Positions 50,365 to 62,620 of a stretch of DNA of 64,000 bases are shown here, piece by piece (the first letter of the stretch is position 1; every line of letters begins with the position of its first letter). Source of the DNA: Solea solea (Eukaryota > Chordata > Actinopteri > Pleuronectiformes > Soleidae); assembly GCF_958295425.1 (NCBI RefSeq), contig NC_081139.1:15699888-15763887 (forward strand). Direction: 5' to 3'. The notes beneath the pieces were generated by a model. That model was not told the DNA's origin. It saw nothing but the letters and a program-made list of their open reading frames with translations, and searched no databases. Both the position numbers and the translations under genes were made by a program.

Positions 50365-50480
50365 GGGGCCACAGTCCAAAGACATGCAGATTGGGGTTAG
50401 ATTAATTGGAGACTCTGAATTAACTGATAGTGAGTGGTGTTTGCTGTATGTGCATAGGCTTGTGATCTGTCCAAACAGAT
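50365..50480 (+). mobile_element. V-SINE/DANA-like SINE fragment
   Basis: 'ccacagtccaaagacatgca' at about 50364-50387 is an intact core, followed by 'ggggttagattaattggaga', 'ctctgaattaactgatagtg' and 'gcttgtgatctgtcc'. Head and tail are missing. Confidence 0.65.
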
Positions 50481-50800
50481 AACAAGTTAGATATTAGTTT
50501 TAGATTGCCGTAGACATGCCACCAATACACAAGCTTGGTTTCAGCCTGTTTGTATGCACATTTTTCATTTGTTGATAATAAAAAAAACAAAAAAACAGGC
50601 AGATGCATGGACAGATGAGGAAAGCACATTTCTCAATGTAGTACAAGAAGCTAATATTACTACAGTAACACATGTAGGCAGCAAATAAACGCCACCATAT
50701 ATCAAAAGCTACTGACACTCGTCTTCACGTGGAACATCTTGCTTTTGATTTTGACACACGCGTTATCAGATTAGATCAGAAAAACCCTGCGTAAGACGTA

Positions 50801-50834
50801 GCAAAACCACAGCACACACGTGCTGTGGTTTTGC
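50801..50834. repeat. 15-bp perfect inverted repeat, 4-base loop
   Basis: Arms at 50801-50815 and 50820-50834 are exact reverse complements, beginning 'gcaaaaccacagca'. It is flanked by CACAC-rich sequence. Confidence 0.9.
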
Positions 50835-51599
50835 ACACACAACCACACAATTCGGAGCAGATCAGTGTACAGTAGGTTTATTATTTTGCGGATAACACAA
50901 CATGTTGTGGTGGGAGATTGTCCTAGAGACTGATCCTAGGTAGATAAGTTGACTGGCTGGATGACAATTGCCTGAATGTCCATTCCAGCCCCCAGTTGTT
51001 TGTGTATCACAGATGATGGGTTGTCAACAACGGAGTGTAAGAGATAGCACTGTGTGACAACATTGCTTTTAGAGCATAAATTGAGTTGGTGTCAGTGCCT
51101 TGGCATACTCTGGTGTGTGATGTGGTTTTTACAGGGCTAACTGTAAAATAACTTTTCTCCTCTTAATCTAATCAAATACAACTCGGTCTTGTGATCCTAT
51201 TTTCTTCTTCAAATAGTGTAGAAAATGTAGTGACTAAGAAATATTTGACTTCTGAGAACATAATGTTATGCTTGCCGCTATTTTCAAGAAAAATAGCTGA
51301 CTTCTTTTTTCTTTTACTTGAACGGTGTTCTGCTTTTATCACATTTTCATTCCTTGATATTAAACTAGCGCGGTATGTCAGCCGAATGCTTTTCATGTCC
51401 TCTAACTGTCATGTCAGGTTTCACACTGCCAGCCAGGTTTACTCACCTTGTTTTTTTTTTACTCACCGACTCGGTTAAACCCAAAGACTGTTCATTTGGG
51501 TGTCTATTTGATCAGAGTAGAGATAGTCAGCAGAAATCATGGCTGTGCACGGCATTTTTGAAGCCCATTGTAGCAGCAATGGTTGAAAAGCCTCAGCTA

Positions 51600-51870
51600 T
51601 CCCTTTAAGTTGGACAATCAAAGGAGCTGATGAGCCGCAAAGGCTGACGGGGAAGATAATTCATTGGGTTGGGGGCTCAGGGCCGCTTGGCAGATAGTCA
51701 GGGGGCCAGAATCTCTGATCACACAACCTGATCTCCTTAGGGCACTCTGACTGTGAGTGCAGCACTTTGTCAACTGATTTCACATCATAGTGTGTGGCAA
51801 GGAAACAGGGCCATCGAAGCATTGATTTAAATGCTGTGAAATGTGAGGTGGGCCACAAGGGGGATGCTTG
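51600..51870. promoter_or_regulatory. candidate conserved noncoding element
   Basis: Repeat-free, comparatively GC-rich segment with 'gataattcattgggttgg' and 'aagcattgatttaaatgctg', the latter containing ATTTAAAT. Nomination only. Confidence 0.18.
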
Positions 51871-51944
51871 ATTTATGATTTATTTGAGATGTTGCTGTGA
51901 GGACAGGAGGTTGAAAAGGGCACCATGTACTGCTCTGAGTTAGT

Positions 51945-51957
51945 ATGTGTTTGTGTT

Positions 51958-51998
<41 letters not shown>

Positions 51999-52008
51999 AT
52001 GTGTGTGG
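51945..52008. repeat. TG microsatellite with TTTG interruptions
   Basis: About 64 bases; the left third is TGTTTG-type, the rest uninterrupted TG except one CA step. The reverse-strand Thr-His run open frame (51827-52042) is produced by it. Confidence 0.95.
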
Positions 52009-55000
52009 TTCTTATATTCTTATTTAGTGACAAATTGTTCAATTAGGTGAACTGTTGACTTCCTCTTCACTTCAAATCAAGTGTCCAGTTTCCTCTGTGC
52101 TGCCATCTTCTATTGCTAATCCACAAAGTGCTTCAGCATTGCATGACAATTACTGTTTTCAAATCAAATCAAAATTCTGGGATTTGAAACATTAAATTAG
52201 CTATTTGCAAATGTTGCAATTAATCTATTCTGTTTGTGATTGTTTTTTTTTACAAATAAAACAAACCCACACACATGTTGGCTACAATTTGTATCTTAAC
52301 TTCATCATTCTTGCAATAAAATAAATAAACTGAACATTAACATTAAGAAATTGTATCCCAAACAAATCACACTTGGAATTACTAAAATATAATTATTTTA
52401 TTATTTTCTCAAACTCATTCAGCTCTGCAATGCATTCACCACCAACCGAGTCAGTGCAGGCTGTATGTGTACTGCCTCTGTGTACCCATGCAGACATGAG
52501 AGAATGACAACATTTGCATCACACATGACCCACAGATTTGCACAAGGGGGCAGTTGGAAAGTGGGTTTTTGGCACTGTTATGCCACCGTACATGCACATT
52601 CCTTTAAAAGCTCCATTCAAAGGGATTTTACTTCACAACAGGAACACCAGAGTTCCATTTTCTTTTTGTGGGTGTGCAATTCCATCACTCCGTTTGCCAC
52701 TTTCTCTTCCCTGTCTCTCCTGGTACTGATCCGTCTCCACTTTGTGACACTTTATAGTAAAACCCTGCGGCCTTTTCCATTTTCTTTTTACTTGAACGCT
52801 CTTAAATCATTGCTGGATGCTTGCATGCATCGAGCACAGTCCTACTTTTGCTATGTACTGTATTTTCAGTTGACAAAACGTCCCACCTGTCAAATGAGTC
52901 TAAAGCACCGTTGGTCGGAATTCAACAGGAATAGACCACTTCATGCTACTCTTTTGGTCAAACATTGTGTTTGCCTTTGGGGCAATAGACACTGACTGAC
53001 ATTTGAATTGTTTAGCACAGTGAACACACCACAGAGACACAAGCAGTCAAGGTGCAGTATAGCTGGGATGTGTTAATCCACTCAGAAAATATGATGAAAT
53101 TGCTGCTTGCCTACATTCTTGATGAATTCAGTGCTAAAGGGGATAGGACAATTGACTTTTAGAGATGATAAAAAACAGGTGTTTTTTTTTAGACATACAT
53201 TTTCTCTGCTGGGTCTGGACAATTGCTTGTAAAATTATTTTAAAGTTATTTTTTTTAGAATTTGTTTCAAGAATGCTGTCATGCCAAGAAACCATTAAGC
53301 ATACAACCTCCATAAAAACAACATACGATATTAATCAGTAATCTTAAGGCATAGATCAGTTGTGCTACCTTTATACTGAGGCAGCCTAACTGTCTATGTA
53401 TTTCAGGTCCTTGTGCTGGCAGTAGTGTCATATTCACTGTAGTAAAATCTACTTTTGTCTCTCACAGACTGGAGTTTATATAAAAAATATTAGCTCAAAA
53501 GTAGTCAGGCTGCACAGGACAGCTATTTTGTGCTATCATTCTCCTGCTGTTCACAGTGCTGCTTCACACGGCATGATAACAAAAAAAAAAAAATCCTACT
53601 GAGACCTCGCTGTGCTTCATAGCCTTTTTTGTGTGCTAAACTGAATAAGTGCATCTGGGGACTGAGTTTAAGCGTTACTGTGTTTGTGTGTTCCATGGGC
53701 AGAGAGCAGGTTAGTGTTAACTGGGATGATAGGTTGACTCCTTCCTCAGAGAGAACTGAAGCCAGAGTGTTTGTGCATACACAGTGGTGTTATTATTAGG
53801 ATGGGGTGAGCTCCCTCTGCCAGATGCCTCTCCAGCATCTCTGTTTGAGGCAGTGTATGGGGGTGAACTTCAGAAATGAATCACAACGAAACAGCCATCA
53901 GCATTTTTTAAGGTAGAACTTGTATTCCTTCATCTTGCTGTATCAATATGAATTGAATTTACACACGCATTATACACAACTGTATCTTGATGTTATGTTC
54001 GTGAAATCCTTCTCATTTTACACTTCTACAAACAACAGCACTGTCAGAGTACAGGGATTGCAGAACTTTGTTGAGCTAAACCGGTGAATCTATCTCAGGG
54101 TCTCTCCTTCCAAGGAAACATGGTGACCTTCACAGACAGTAAGGATCTCGGTCGTCTTTGTTGGCGTAGTGCATCTCTAATTCCAAATGCAAAACACAGG
54201 CTCAGGATGAGTTGTCCTTTTTGAGGTGCAAGAGGGCAGATTCCATAAAGTAAGGCTTTTGCTTGTAAAAGAAAAAAAACGAACTATGAAAAATGTTATT
54301 TTAAACCAAGTGTACACTAATAGAAACATACATATGGCTAGTAGGTATGAATGTACTTAAAATAAATAAACATCATTAACACACCGGACCTAATTAGCAT
54401 TACCCTACCCTATAACCCCTAACACTGACTGTGGAAGGATATGCCATCTTCACTATCCTATCCTAAGAGTAACATAGGAATACACCGTCATAAGCTGTGC
54501 ACCACTGAATAACCTGACTATTATCGTGTTGTCGGTATCGATAATAGCTCACTGTGTTGATGGGGCATTTCCCAAAGTTCTATCCTGCTGTAGGTGATTT
54601 TGACAGTTTTACCAGGAGGAGTACAGTATTTCCTTTTCAGGGAGCATGATCAATGTGGCTCTGAATGTGGCAGTGTTAGCCAAGTGGCTCATTTTCACAT
54701 GCTGTTTCTTGGCCAGTTATTAAATTAAATATCAAGCTCTCTGGCACGGAAACACATCTTAGATGGTTAACCTGTTTAAAGGATGCCTCGAAATGCAAAA
54801 ACAAGGTCATTATCACTGTTCATAGTATGACTCTTCTAGCTTCCAGCATCTATACAGTACAACCATTATCAGTGAGTCCTCAGTGTACATAAAAGCCAAT
54901 GAAATTTTAATATACAACATTAAGGCTGACTACAGCAGATTGTGTTGCTTATTTCAAAACTATTTTCAAACATTCTACGGTATTTGGAAAAGAAAAAAGG

Positions 55001-55800
55001 TAGTGGGCCTGATTTAAGAACTTGTCAGCTGACTTAACTGAGACTAAAAACTCAACAAGAAATTCTTTACTGACATTATGCCACGTGAAAATAGACACAT
55101 TTTCTCATCAACTTACAGACAAACCGGTGGTCACCTCCTATAGGCCATTAATGAGAATGCAGGTTTCTGCAGGTTTCATCTCCACACCAGTAATAAGGAA
55201 CCATCAGTTGGCTATGAGTCAGTGAAAAAGCTGAGTGTCTCCAAATGAGTCTCTTTCCAGAGGGTTACTTGTACTTTAGTGATGAATGCACTGACTAAAA
55301 AAAAATCATTAGATGCACTTTGGAAAAAAAAAATAAAAATGTTTTGTAGATTTATCAATTATGAGGCAACAACCATACATTTTAAATTTAAAGTTCAGGA
55401 GATATTTTGGGCAAAAAGAAGCAGTGATACTTTGTCTTTCTGATACTACACTTGTTAGGATGGCCAATGACAAGGTTCCTCTATAAAAGAGGCACTAAAG
55501 CGTAGCGGACACTCAGTCCCATATTGATTTAACTTCTAATCCTTGGCTACAATGTGAAACCTGCAGTTTTAAAAATAAATACTGTCATAACGTGTTCACT
55601 GACTTTCAAACTGATACAAGTAGAGGAACAGTGTCTTTCTCTGGCTTCCCATCAGCTTTTTTGCTCTTGATTTCTTAGAACTTTTGCTTGCTTTCTGTCC
55701 TCCCACAACTCCCTAGTGCATGAAAGGAAAAAAAAGGGGGGGGGATCCTATCCCTCCATCTTCTTTTACATTTCCTCCTGTTTTCCCTTGTGTCTTCTGG

Positions 55801-55965
55801 GAGCAAAATAGAGAAAAAGAGAATGAAAGATGTAGCAAGAGAGGGATTGGGGTATATATTAGGGAGTGTGAGGGACATGAAGACAGAGAGAGAGAGGGGC
55901 AGGGGGAGAAATGAGAGATGTGGCGAAGAGAAAAAGCATGGCGAATAAGGCAGGAGAAATAGCCG
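55801..55965. repeat. polypurine-rich tract flanked by pyrimidine-rich sequence
   Basis: The plus strand is strongly purine-rich for about 165 bases, including GA repeats near 55884-55898. It is preceded (about 55680-55799) and followed (about 55972-56012) by pyrimidine-rich sequence. A direct reading of base composition; class unknown. Confidence 0.7.
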
Positions 55966-55989
55966 AAGGCTCTTTGTCTCGTTCCCCCT

Positions 55990-56340
55990 CTCTCTTCTTT
56001 CAATCTCACCCACATGCCAGGCAGAAGCAGCACTGGATGCTAATTACTTATTAGATTGCAGATATGCGTGGCGGGGTAGCAGGGCTAATTAGGTTAGTGC
56101 CCTGCTAAAATGAAATGTCTTAATGCTGACGCTACTTACGGTATCTCCAGCCGCCCACGGCCACACTCCACCCCAATGCCACTCCAACCCCCTCATGTGA
56201 GTCCAGTCAGGCTTGATCTCGAACTAAGCCAGTCGGAGTGATGGGGCCGTAGCTGAAAGATGGAGCAGGGTTGGCTGGAAAGACAGGAGGAGGGATAAGC
56301 CAGCCTCAGACGGCCTTAATTATCCTGCTGACCTTTCCAG
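55990..56340. promoter_or_regulatory. candidate conserved noncoding element with three TAATTA sites
   Basis: TAATTA occurs at 56041-56046, 56086-56091 and 56317-56322. The segment is otherwise relatively GC-rich and repeat-free ('gcagatatgcgtggcggggt', 'tctccagccgcccacgg'). Three such sites in a GC-rich context is more than expected by chance, but no alignment is available. Confidence 0.3.
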
Positions 56341-57017
56341 CGGATGAAAGCAAGGAATGTGAGGCGCCCTCAGTGTAACTCGGAGAGCATTCAGTGACCC
56401 ACTGCTTACATGTCAAAAACAAAACACCTTCGGCGAGACTGTTCCTTCCAATGAAATAAAGAGCAATAGTTGTTTGTTTGAACACTTCAGACCTAAAGCT
56501 ATTCTCGCACATGCACCACAACCCTGAACTGGACACAAGCCATTACATGGAGGCATGGACGTTCACAGACAAAACATAGGTAGCACTCAAGCAACTGTTC
56601 TTTCTCCCTTTACAGGTATTTTTTATTCATTACTGTTGCAAGTTTGGTGCATGGCATTGATTTTCAATATAAAGTGTAAACAATTCCAAAAATGGAATAT
56701 GTGAGCTCTATTTTTTTGTGGTAATACTATATGTGAAAATTCATATGGAAGATCTGCTACTGTATTGATAGTAATTATGAGGGGTGGCCTTTTTTCACCT
56801 GAGCCCCTACCAACTGAAATATCTAGGCACAGCACTGCCTAGGGCAGCTGAATGAGAACAAACAAATAAAATGAGTTACAGGGAGTGGTATGTGAGTGGA
56901 AGTTTTGACTCTGCTGCACTTGCCAAATGGGATATACAAATGTGTCTCTCATAGACATAAGGTCTTTGTATGACTGACTTTGTGTGTGCAAGCTTTTGTG
57001 GATGCTTGTGTAGCTTC

Positions 57018-57036
57018 TTTTTTTTGGGGGGGGGGA
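57018..57036. repeat. T run followed by G run
   Basis: Eight T or more followed by about ten G; length uncertain in sequencing. Confidence 0.85.
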
Positions 57037-57050
57037 TGTTTTTCAAAGAG

Positions 57051-57161
57051 CTGTCCAGGGTGTACCCCGCCTATTGCCCTATGTCAGCTGAGATTGGCAC
57101 AGCACCCTCCGCAACCCTCATGTGGAGAATGAAGCGGTAGAAAATGGATCAATGGATGGAT
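57051..57161 (+). mobile_element. V-SINE/DANA-like SINE, 3' half
   Basis: 'gctgtccagggtgtaccccg', 'cctattgccctatgtcagct', 'gagattggcacagcaccctc' and 'cgcaaccctcatgtggagaa' precede 'tgaagcggtagaaaatggat', with a GGAT tail ending near 57161. The closest match in the window to the consensus 3' half. Confidence 0.75.
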
Positions 57162-59607
57162 ATTTTTCAAAGTTTGTGTCAGATCGGTACTCATTGGACC
57201 AACTACAATGTGTGTTGAAGTATTTCTTTTCTTTTTATTGACTATAATGACCAAACACCAGTGCATCATTACTTGATGCCAGACTTGTTTCTACCCACTT
57301 TTCATCTTGTGTGAATGGTGAATGGTTAGTGCAACAAAATCCACCCCAGTATTATTTGCAATACAGTTTATGTGCAAAGTTTCTGCTCTGCATGTATGAA
57401 AGAAAAACTCTTTCATACACCCCTAACCCTAACCCAGTCACATTTGCTAGGAAATGTGCAGATACAGATTACATAAAGGAATATAAAATGAAAACAAAAA
57501 AAAACTATCTACCTCTCTTGCATCATCTACAAGAAACTGCATACAATAACTGACAACCCCTGACTTTCTTCGGCGCCATCATTAGGTCAAAGCTTTTATT
57601 TGTTTACTTGCCATAACTATGGCCGCTGCCAATCCCCAATGGAAAATATAATGGCAAGAGAAGATTCTCATGCCATTATTAATAGATAAAACCATCTTTT
57701 TATTCTTGTTAGTTTAGAATTGTTATCTGCAGTTCATCATTGTGACCATGATGAACAATATGATATTCTCCTTGAAATTACATTGAGCTGCAGGAAATCA
57801 AAGCGAGCATTTTTAACATTTTATACACAACTGTTAAACCTTTTGAAATGACCAGAATTACTGGTAATAAGTGGAATCATTAGTTTCAGTGTAGCATTTA
57901 ACTTGGTACTTTATCTAAAAAATCTATCCTATAGAGACATAGTAAAGATAAATTATCATTTTATTACCTCTGGAGTCCACAGGCTTCTGCACTCACTCTC
58001 ACTCTTACGGCTGCACTAAAAGTCAGTATAGCCAGCGCCATAAAAATTACTTACTTTATCATATTTGTCCTGGCTTATTGAATCTAGACTCCTTACAGTA
58101 TGAATGTGTTCAAGTGCATCCCATCATATTTTTTACCACATTCTTGCTCTGAACCCAGCAGAGAAGGAGCAACTGTAAGTCCATCTGTGACTTCGTCTAA
58201 AGGGCTTTCTCCATCGTAGAACCACTCCTCTCCCGATGGTAGATCAGGCGTCTGGTTACAGTCACAGTGGCTCTGTCCTCAATGTGTTGGATTACATTGT
58301 TAATGCAGAATCCATTTATTCTTGCTCATCATTTCACTCAATGATAATTTCACTGCACTTAACATGAGATCTGGAAGTTGCATGGGGATAAAAAAGAAAA
58401 AAAGCATGAGCGGTCACGTGATCAGCTTGTAAACAACCATCCATTACCATTCAGTACCCGACTTTTTTGCTTCAACTTTGACTCACTGTAAAAGGGGAAT
58501 GTTTAGGGAATTGAATGCAAGTTTCAGCTGTGTTCGTGTCCGTTGTGCCCTCCAGTGATGCATTCACACCAAAAGCAAAATAGAATTTTCCCTTTGAGAT
58601 TACATACAAAGTCAATGGAAGGACATAAGTGGTGCAAATTGTACAAGTCACGCTGGGTTCCGTGAATCATGGAAATAACACAAATCACGCAAAGATGTAA
58701 AAGTTGCACCATGGGTAGATATGTCACACATTTAATTGAGTGATATTTTTAAAACAACGCGACATGACAATCCACTTATCATGGATCACATGATCTTACA
58801 CTCCCGTCTCTCTCATTGAAATGCTGGCCTTATTTTTCCATTTATTGTTTGGAGATATACAGTTGCGAACATAAAATTAAACAAAATGCCTGCATTTAGA
58901 AAATTATCTATAAAATAAATAAATGCCATTCTCTAAATGTACCTCTTTAAAGTTTTTTTTAATTTGTTTTCATCAAGATTTCTTTCCACTAGATATGTAA
59001 GTAAAACACATGACGATATTGAATCAGTGCAACACAATTCAATCTCTTGGAGTAAAGGGCTTCTTTTTTATTGATGCTCTGTTGTCTACATGGCAAATTA
59101 AAAATATATTGGAAAGAGCAAAAAGTAATGATTTACAGCAAGCACAGGAATTATGAAGCAGAAAATCGAGTGATGTGACCTTGAGACAAACAATCAAATG
59201 CTTAAGTAAAACATATAATCAAAAACACTGCTTGGCCGATGTGCGTTTTTCAAACATTATTATTTGGCGTGCGACTTCAGCAAAGGCAGGCTGTAATAGC
59301 AGCAGAGGGTTGAATGAGGAGAAAATAACAGTGAAAGTAAAGCAAGGAGAGCATGAAACAGTGAAAATAAAGCAGGACTGAAAAGGTCAAATGTGTTTTT
59401 AGAGGCGGCAGTTGAAACATTTAGGGCCTGTGTTCACTTCATAATTTTCTCGCTGCTGCTGCTATTTAATTCTCTTTTCTAATTAGAAAAATGCTGCTTG
59501 TCATTGTGGTTGATTGCTCACATAAAATGTTGTCGAACTGAATTTCCACTGAGCTAAAAGAAAAGGTGACACAAAAACGTTTGCAAAAAAAATGCAGATT
59601 AAGATTC
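57162..59607. other. noncoding stretch, no gene seen
   Basis: AT-rich unique sequence. It holds two and a half CCCTAA units at 57421-57435. A segment at 58555-58700 with 'attcacaccaaaagcaaaat' and 'acaaagtcaatggaaggaca' resembles the subterminal part of some fish DNA transposons. No gene. Confidence 0.5.
58555..58700. mobile_element. possible DNA-transposon-derived repeat
   Basis: 'attcacaccaaaagcaaaat' followed by 'acaaagtcaatggaaggaca' resembles a common fish nonautonomous element whose ends read like 'gtgttcacaccagacgcg' and which contains 'tcaaagtcaatggaa'. Ends and target duplication were not found. Memory-based and weak. Confidence 0.25.
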
Positions 59608-59702
59608 AGATAAATAAAACCTCTTACAATGGTTTAACCTGATTATTTATACAATGTGTATAAATAATCAGGTTAAACCATTGTAAGAGGTTTTATTTAT
59701 CT
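59608..59702. repeat. perfect 95-bp palindrome (46-bp arms, 3-base centre)
   Basis: The left arm 59608-59653 and right arm 59657-59702 are exact reverse complements over 46 bp, separated only by ATG at 59654-59656. The pairing ends sharply on both sides. I see no target-site duplication and no terminal motif of a known transposon. Perfect identity implies a recent event or an artefact. Either strand would fold into a fully paired 46-bp stem. Confidence 0.95.
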
Positions 59703-62593
59703 TTTCTCATTTCTATTGTTTAATGTTCAGTGCCTGACAACATTTCTCATTACAATTACATAGGCACATGTGATTTGCACCAAGCAAAAATCCAATCTTG
59801 ATGGAAACTTTTTTTTTTTTACATTGACGTCAAATACTGACATTGAACATTGCCCAATTCACAGAGTAATCAACAAAAGTGCCAAGCTTATAGAGCACAT
59901 AAAGTGATCAGTTAGGACTGGAGGTCAGTAGTTTAATGTGTGTAATTCAATGAAAGGTCTGATCACGGCACATCAAAATCTGAAGGGCAGAATACAACAC
60001 TACTCTGCAAAAATCCACCCAGCAGAATTACTCTGCATTGGGTGGCCATAGCCACCATTTTAACTCTCATTGGACCAAAGCATTTGTAATATGTCGCTCT
60101 CATCAATGATGAACATAGCATGATTATTTTTGCATTTTCTTTAATTAAGTAATCAGAAATTTGCTTTAAAATTCGTAAGATTTTGATGAAAACACAGTTG
60201 CTGTTTCTTAAATCCAGCACTGTATGTGTGAAAGAGAGTTTTATTCACTTGATGCCAATTACAAACCATTTCACTCCATGAAATTGAGTGGTGAGTGAGA
60301 AAGAGAAAAAAAAAAAGGGCCACAAATGCACTTGACAGCCTTATCCGCCAGAGACAGATCACACAGAAAGCGTGTTGGGCTCTGTGGGGTCTGGTGACCC
60401 ACATCTAATAGTTTATTACTTTGTCCAAGCTATTAAAGTCCTCTGGTACTGCTCAATTTCTGTATATCTAAGAACGGTGAGTGGATCCAGTAACGTTTTA
60501 AAGGTAAAATGTGGAGACTGGTGCAGATTTATATTCGTGGCTCAGGAGTTTTGTGGCTGCATTTCCAGTAAGCACCAAATATGATCTGTCTTTGAAATCA
60601 TGTCGGGAGATGGTCCAAGACAGATAGGTGGTGATGGGTCGAGTTACAGTGCCCATGGACATTTGTAACACAATGACAACAACAGTCATGCTCAGGGCTT
60701 TGTCAAAAAAAAAAGTCAAGGGGAAATTCATTTTTAAAAAACAATTCAAATTCCATCTTTTGAACCTTTATATTAATAGATTAATAGATAAAAACATAGA
60801 CCTTGGATGATTACCAGTTGTTGCTAATGCTCTTCTGCAGGAGCTTTTATTAGTTGTATTGTCTTCTTGTGTCGATTACATACCGTTGTACTTTGCTAGA
60901 GAATATCTAGCCCCTGTAGTTTATTCAGTGATGACATTAAGAAAATGAACATATTTTCCTTTCAAAAATAACGTTGTCATTTACCTTCAGTCTATAACTT
61001 TATTGTTATATGGTGTTGTAGATTCATTGTTTACTATTGCATTGTTTCTTCTTGTTAAACGTGTATCCCATTGCCTGCTAAAGAGAATCTCAATAAACTA
61101 ACCTAAATTAAAACAAGTAATAAATCCAGCAAATAAAATGTGTTTAAACTTTTAAACTCCCAACCCTGAACCTGTCGACTGGAGGGCTATTTCAATTGAA
61201 TCTTGCATTTGTCTAAATCTATTGTAACTACATACTTAGGCCTGACTACAAAACGTTCTCAGAGCTGGTTTATCGAGTGATGGTTAAAATCTGTAATTTG
61301 CCATTTATTATTCCAGAATGCAGTCCTAAGAGTCCGAAAATATTGAATCAGTTTTCCCCAGTTTGACACAAGGTTCTCTGTAGCGCCCTCATTGTTGGAA
61401 AGAGGCACAAGTAACGGCACAAGTCCCAGTCCATTCATAAAAGATGGAAATGAGTTTCAGCTTCACCTCTCAGGCTGCTGCTGTTCAGTTCAGTGCACGG
61501 CCAGTGAAGCGGACACATCTCTGGGAATCGAGAAGGCCCGACTCCTGCATCACTCATGAAAAGAAAACACAGGCAAATTAGTCAGTAAGACATGCAATTC
61601 AGTCAGGACTGGTGTGCCATTCTTTGTACTGAAGGCAGTGTATAGAGACCAGCACTGGCTTGTGGTTGTATTTAGGTGAAATGCATAAAAGCCATAATGA
61701 ATATATTAATGAGTTGTTCCACAGATCTGCGAACACCCAGCAAATCAAACTGTACAAAATGTTGTAATATGACCTTTCTTCACAATCTGCATAACCATAG
61801 AAATTATTATGTGGTAGAATCCAGCGTTTCTGTTGATACCTGTTGACATTGTATACAAATGACCCAGTATCTGATAGTAGATAAGCACAAAGAAGCACAG
61901 TTCAATATTTGTGCAAATACATTCACATTTAAAAAAGAAAAAGAGAAAAAAAATACACTGAAAATACAAAATAAATAAATACTATCATATGAATAAATGA
62001 AACAATACTTACAGTTTTATATTTTTGTTTGCTGGTCCTAAATCTCCGTCTTCATTCAGACTATTGAGTTTTCCCACTTCTTTTTAGACGTACTGTTAGT
62101 CCAAAATAAAGTCTTGGTCGTTGGAGTCCAAGTGGACCTCATGGGTAAAGCAGTGTTTGGCTGCACAGGTGGATTATGGGAAGGATACATCACTTAAAGT
62201 CATTGGTGTATGGTTTAAAACTTCCTCTAAACCCGTGTTATTTAGTTACTGCTGAAACCAACATTGCAAACAATTGTGGAAATCAAACCCACAGTGACAC
62301 TTGATAAAACTAAAATACTATAGTCTGCTGCAAATATTGTAGAAACTAGCATACACCACAGGAGCTTTCTGTTATAAAATATAGGCAATTTATATTCAGG
62401 TTTCACAGCCTATAAATGTATTGTTTTTGGTTCACAACTCACTTTCACCAGCCTTTCAAGCAGCAGGCAGCCATTGTTAGTGAAAATGCTCAGGGGGTAG
62501 AATTTTCAAAACTGTTCTTAAGTAAAAGTCTATAGAGTATTTTTTTTGTTACAGACATTTGACTCCAGTTGAAGAAAAGTATATGTTAATCTA
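59703..62593. other. noncoding stretch, no gene seen
   Basis: About 2.9 kb of AT-rich sequence. The part at 60780-61105 ends in 'aaagagaatctcaataaact' and resembles the 3' end of a LINE, weakly. Open frames are below 100 codons and lack domains. Confidence 0.5.
60780..61105 (+). mobile_element. possible LINE 3' end
   Basis: A T-rich segment ends in 'aaagagaatctcaataaact' followed by 'aacctaaattaaaa'. This resembles LINE 3' ends of the type 'aaagagatctcaatgggact' followed by 'aacctggttaaataaa'. No coding remnant is visible, so the class is uncertain. Confidence 0.3.
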
Positions 62594-62620
62594 GGGAGAG
62601 AGAGAGAGAGAGAGAGAGAA
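62594..62620. repeat. GA microsatellite
   Basis: About 27 bases of uninterrupted GA. The reverse-strand open frame ending in a Ser-Leu run (62591-62824) is produced by it. Confidence 0.95.

Larger units (their letters stand above)
50481..51944. other. noncoding stretch, no gene seen
   Basis: Unique sequence with the hairpin at 50801-50834. Open frames on both strands at 51172-51608 have no domain. Confidence 0.55.
52009..57050. other. noncoding stretch, no gene seen
   Basis: About 5 kb. The 176-codon plus-strand open frame at 52465-52995 has no recognised domain, no flanking splice sites that stand out and no coding-like bias that I can see. Overlapping reverse-strand frames at 55675-56033 translate a purine tract. 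An A run is at about 53581-53593. Confidence 0.5.

Noticed and set aside
52465..52995. 176-codon plus-strand open frame
   Set aside because: No recognisable domain, repeat of known coding type or flanking splice sites; a few frames of this length are expected in 64 kb scanned in six frames.
55675..56033. Two overlapping reverse-strand frames of 106-112 codons
   Set aside because: Low-complexity Ser/Leu/Pro-rich translation of a purine tract.
57421..57435. CCCTAA telomere-like repeats
   Set aside because: Only two and a half units; short CCTAACCC runs are common inside fish repeats and do not indicate a telomere.
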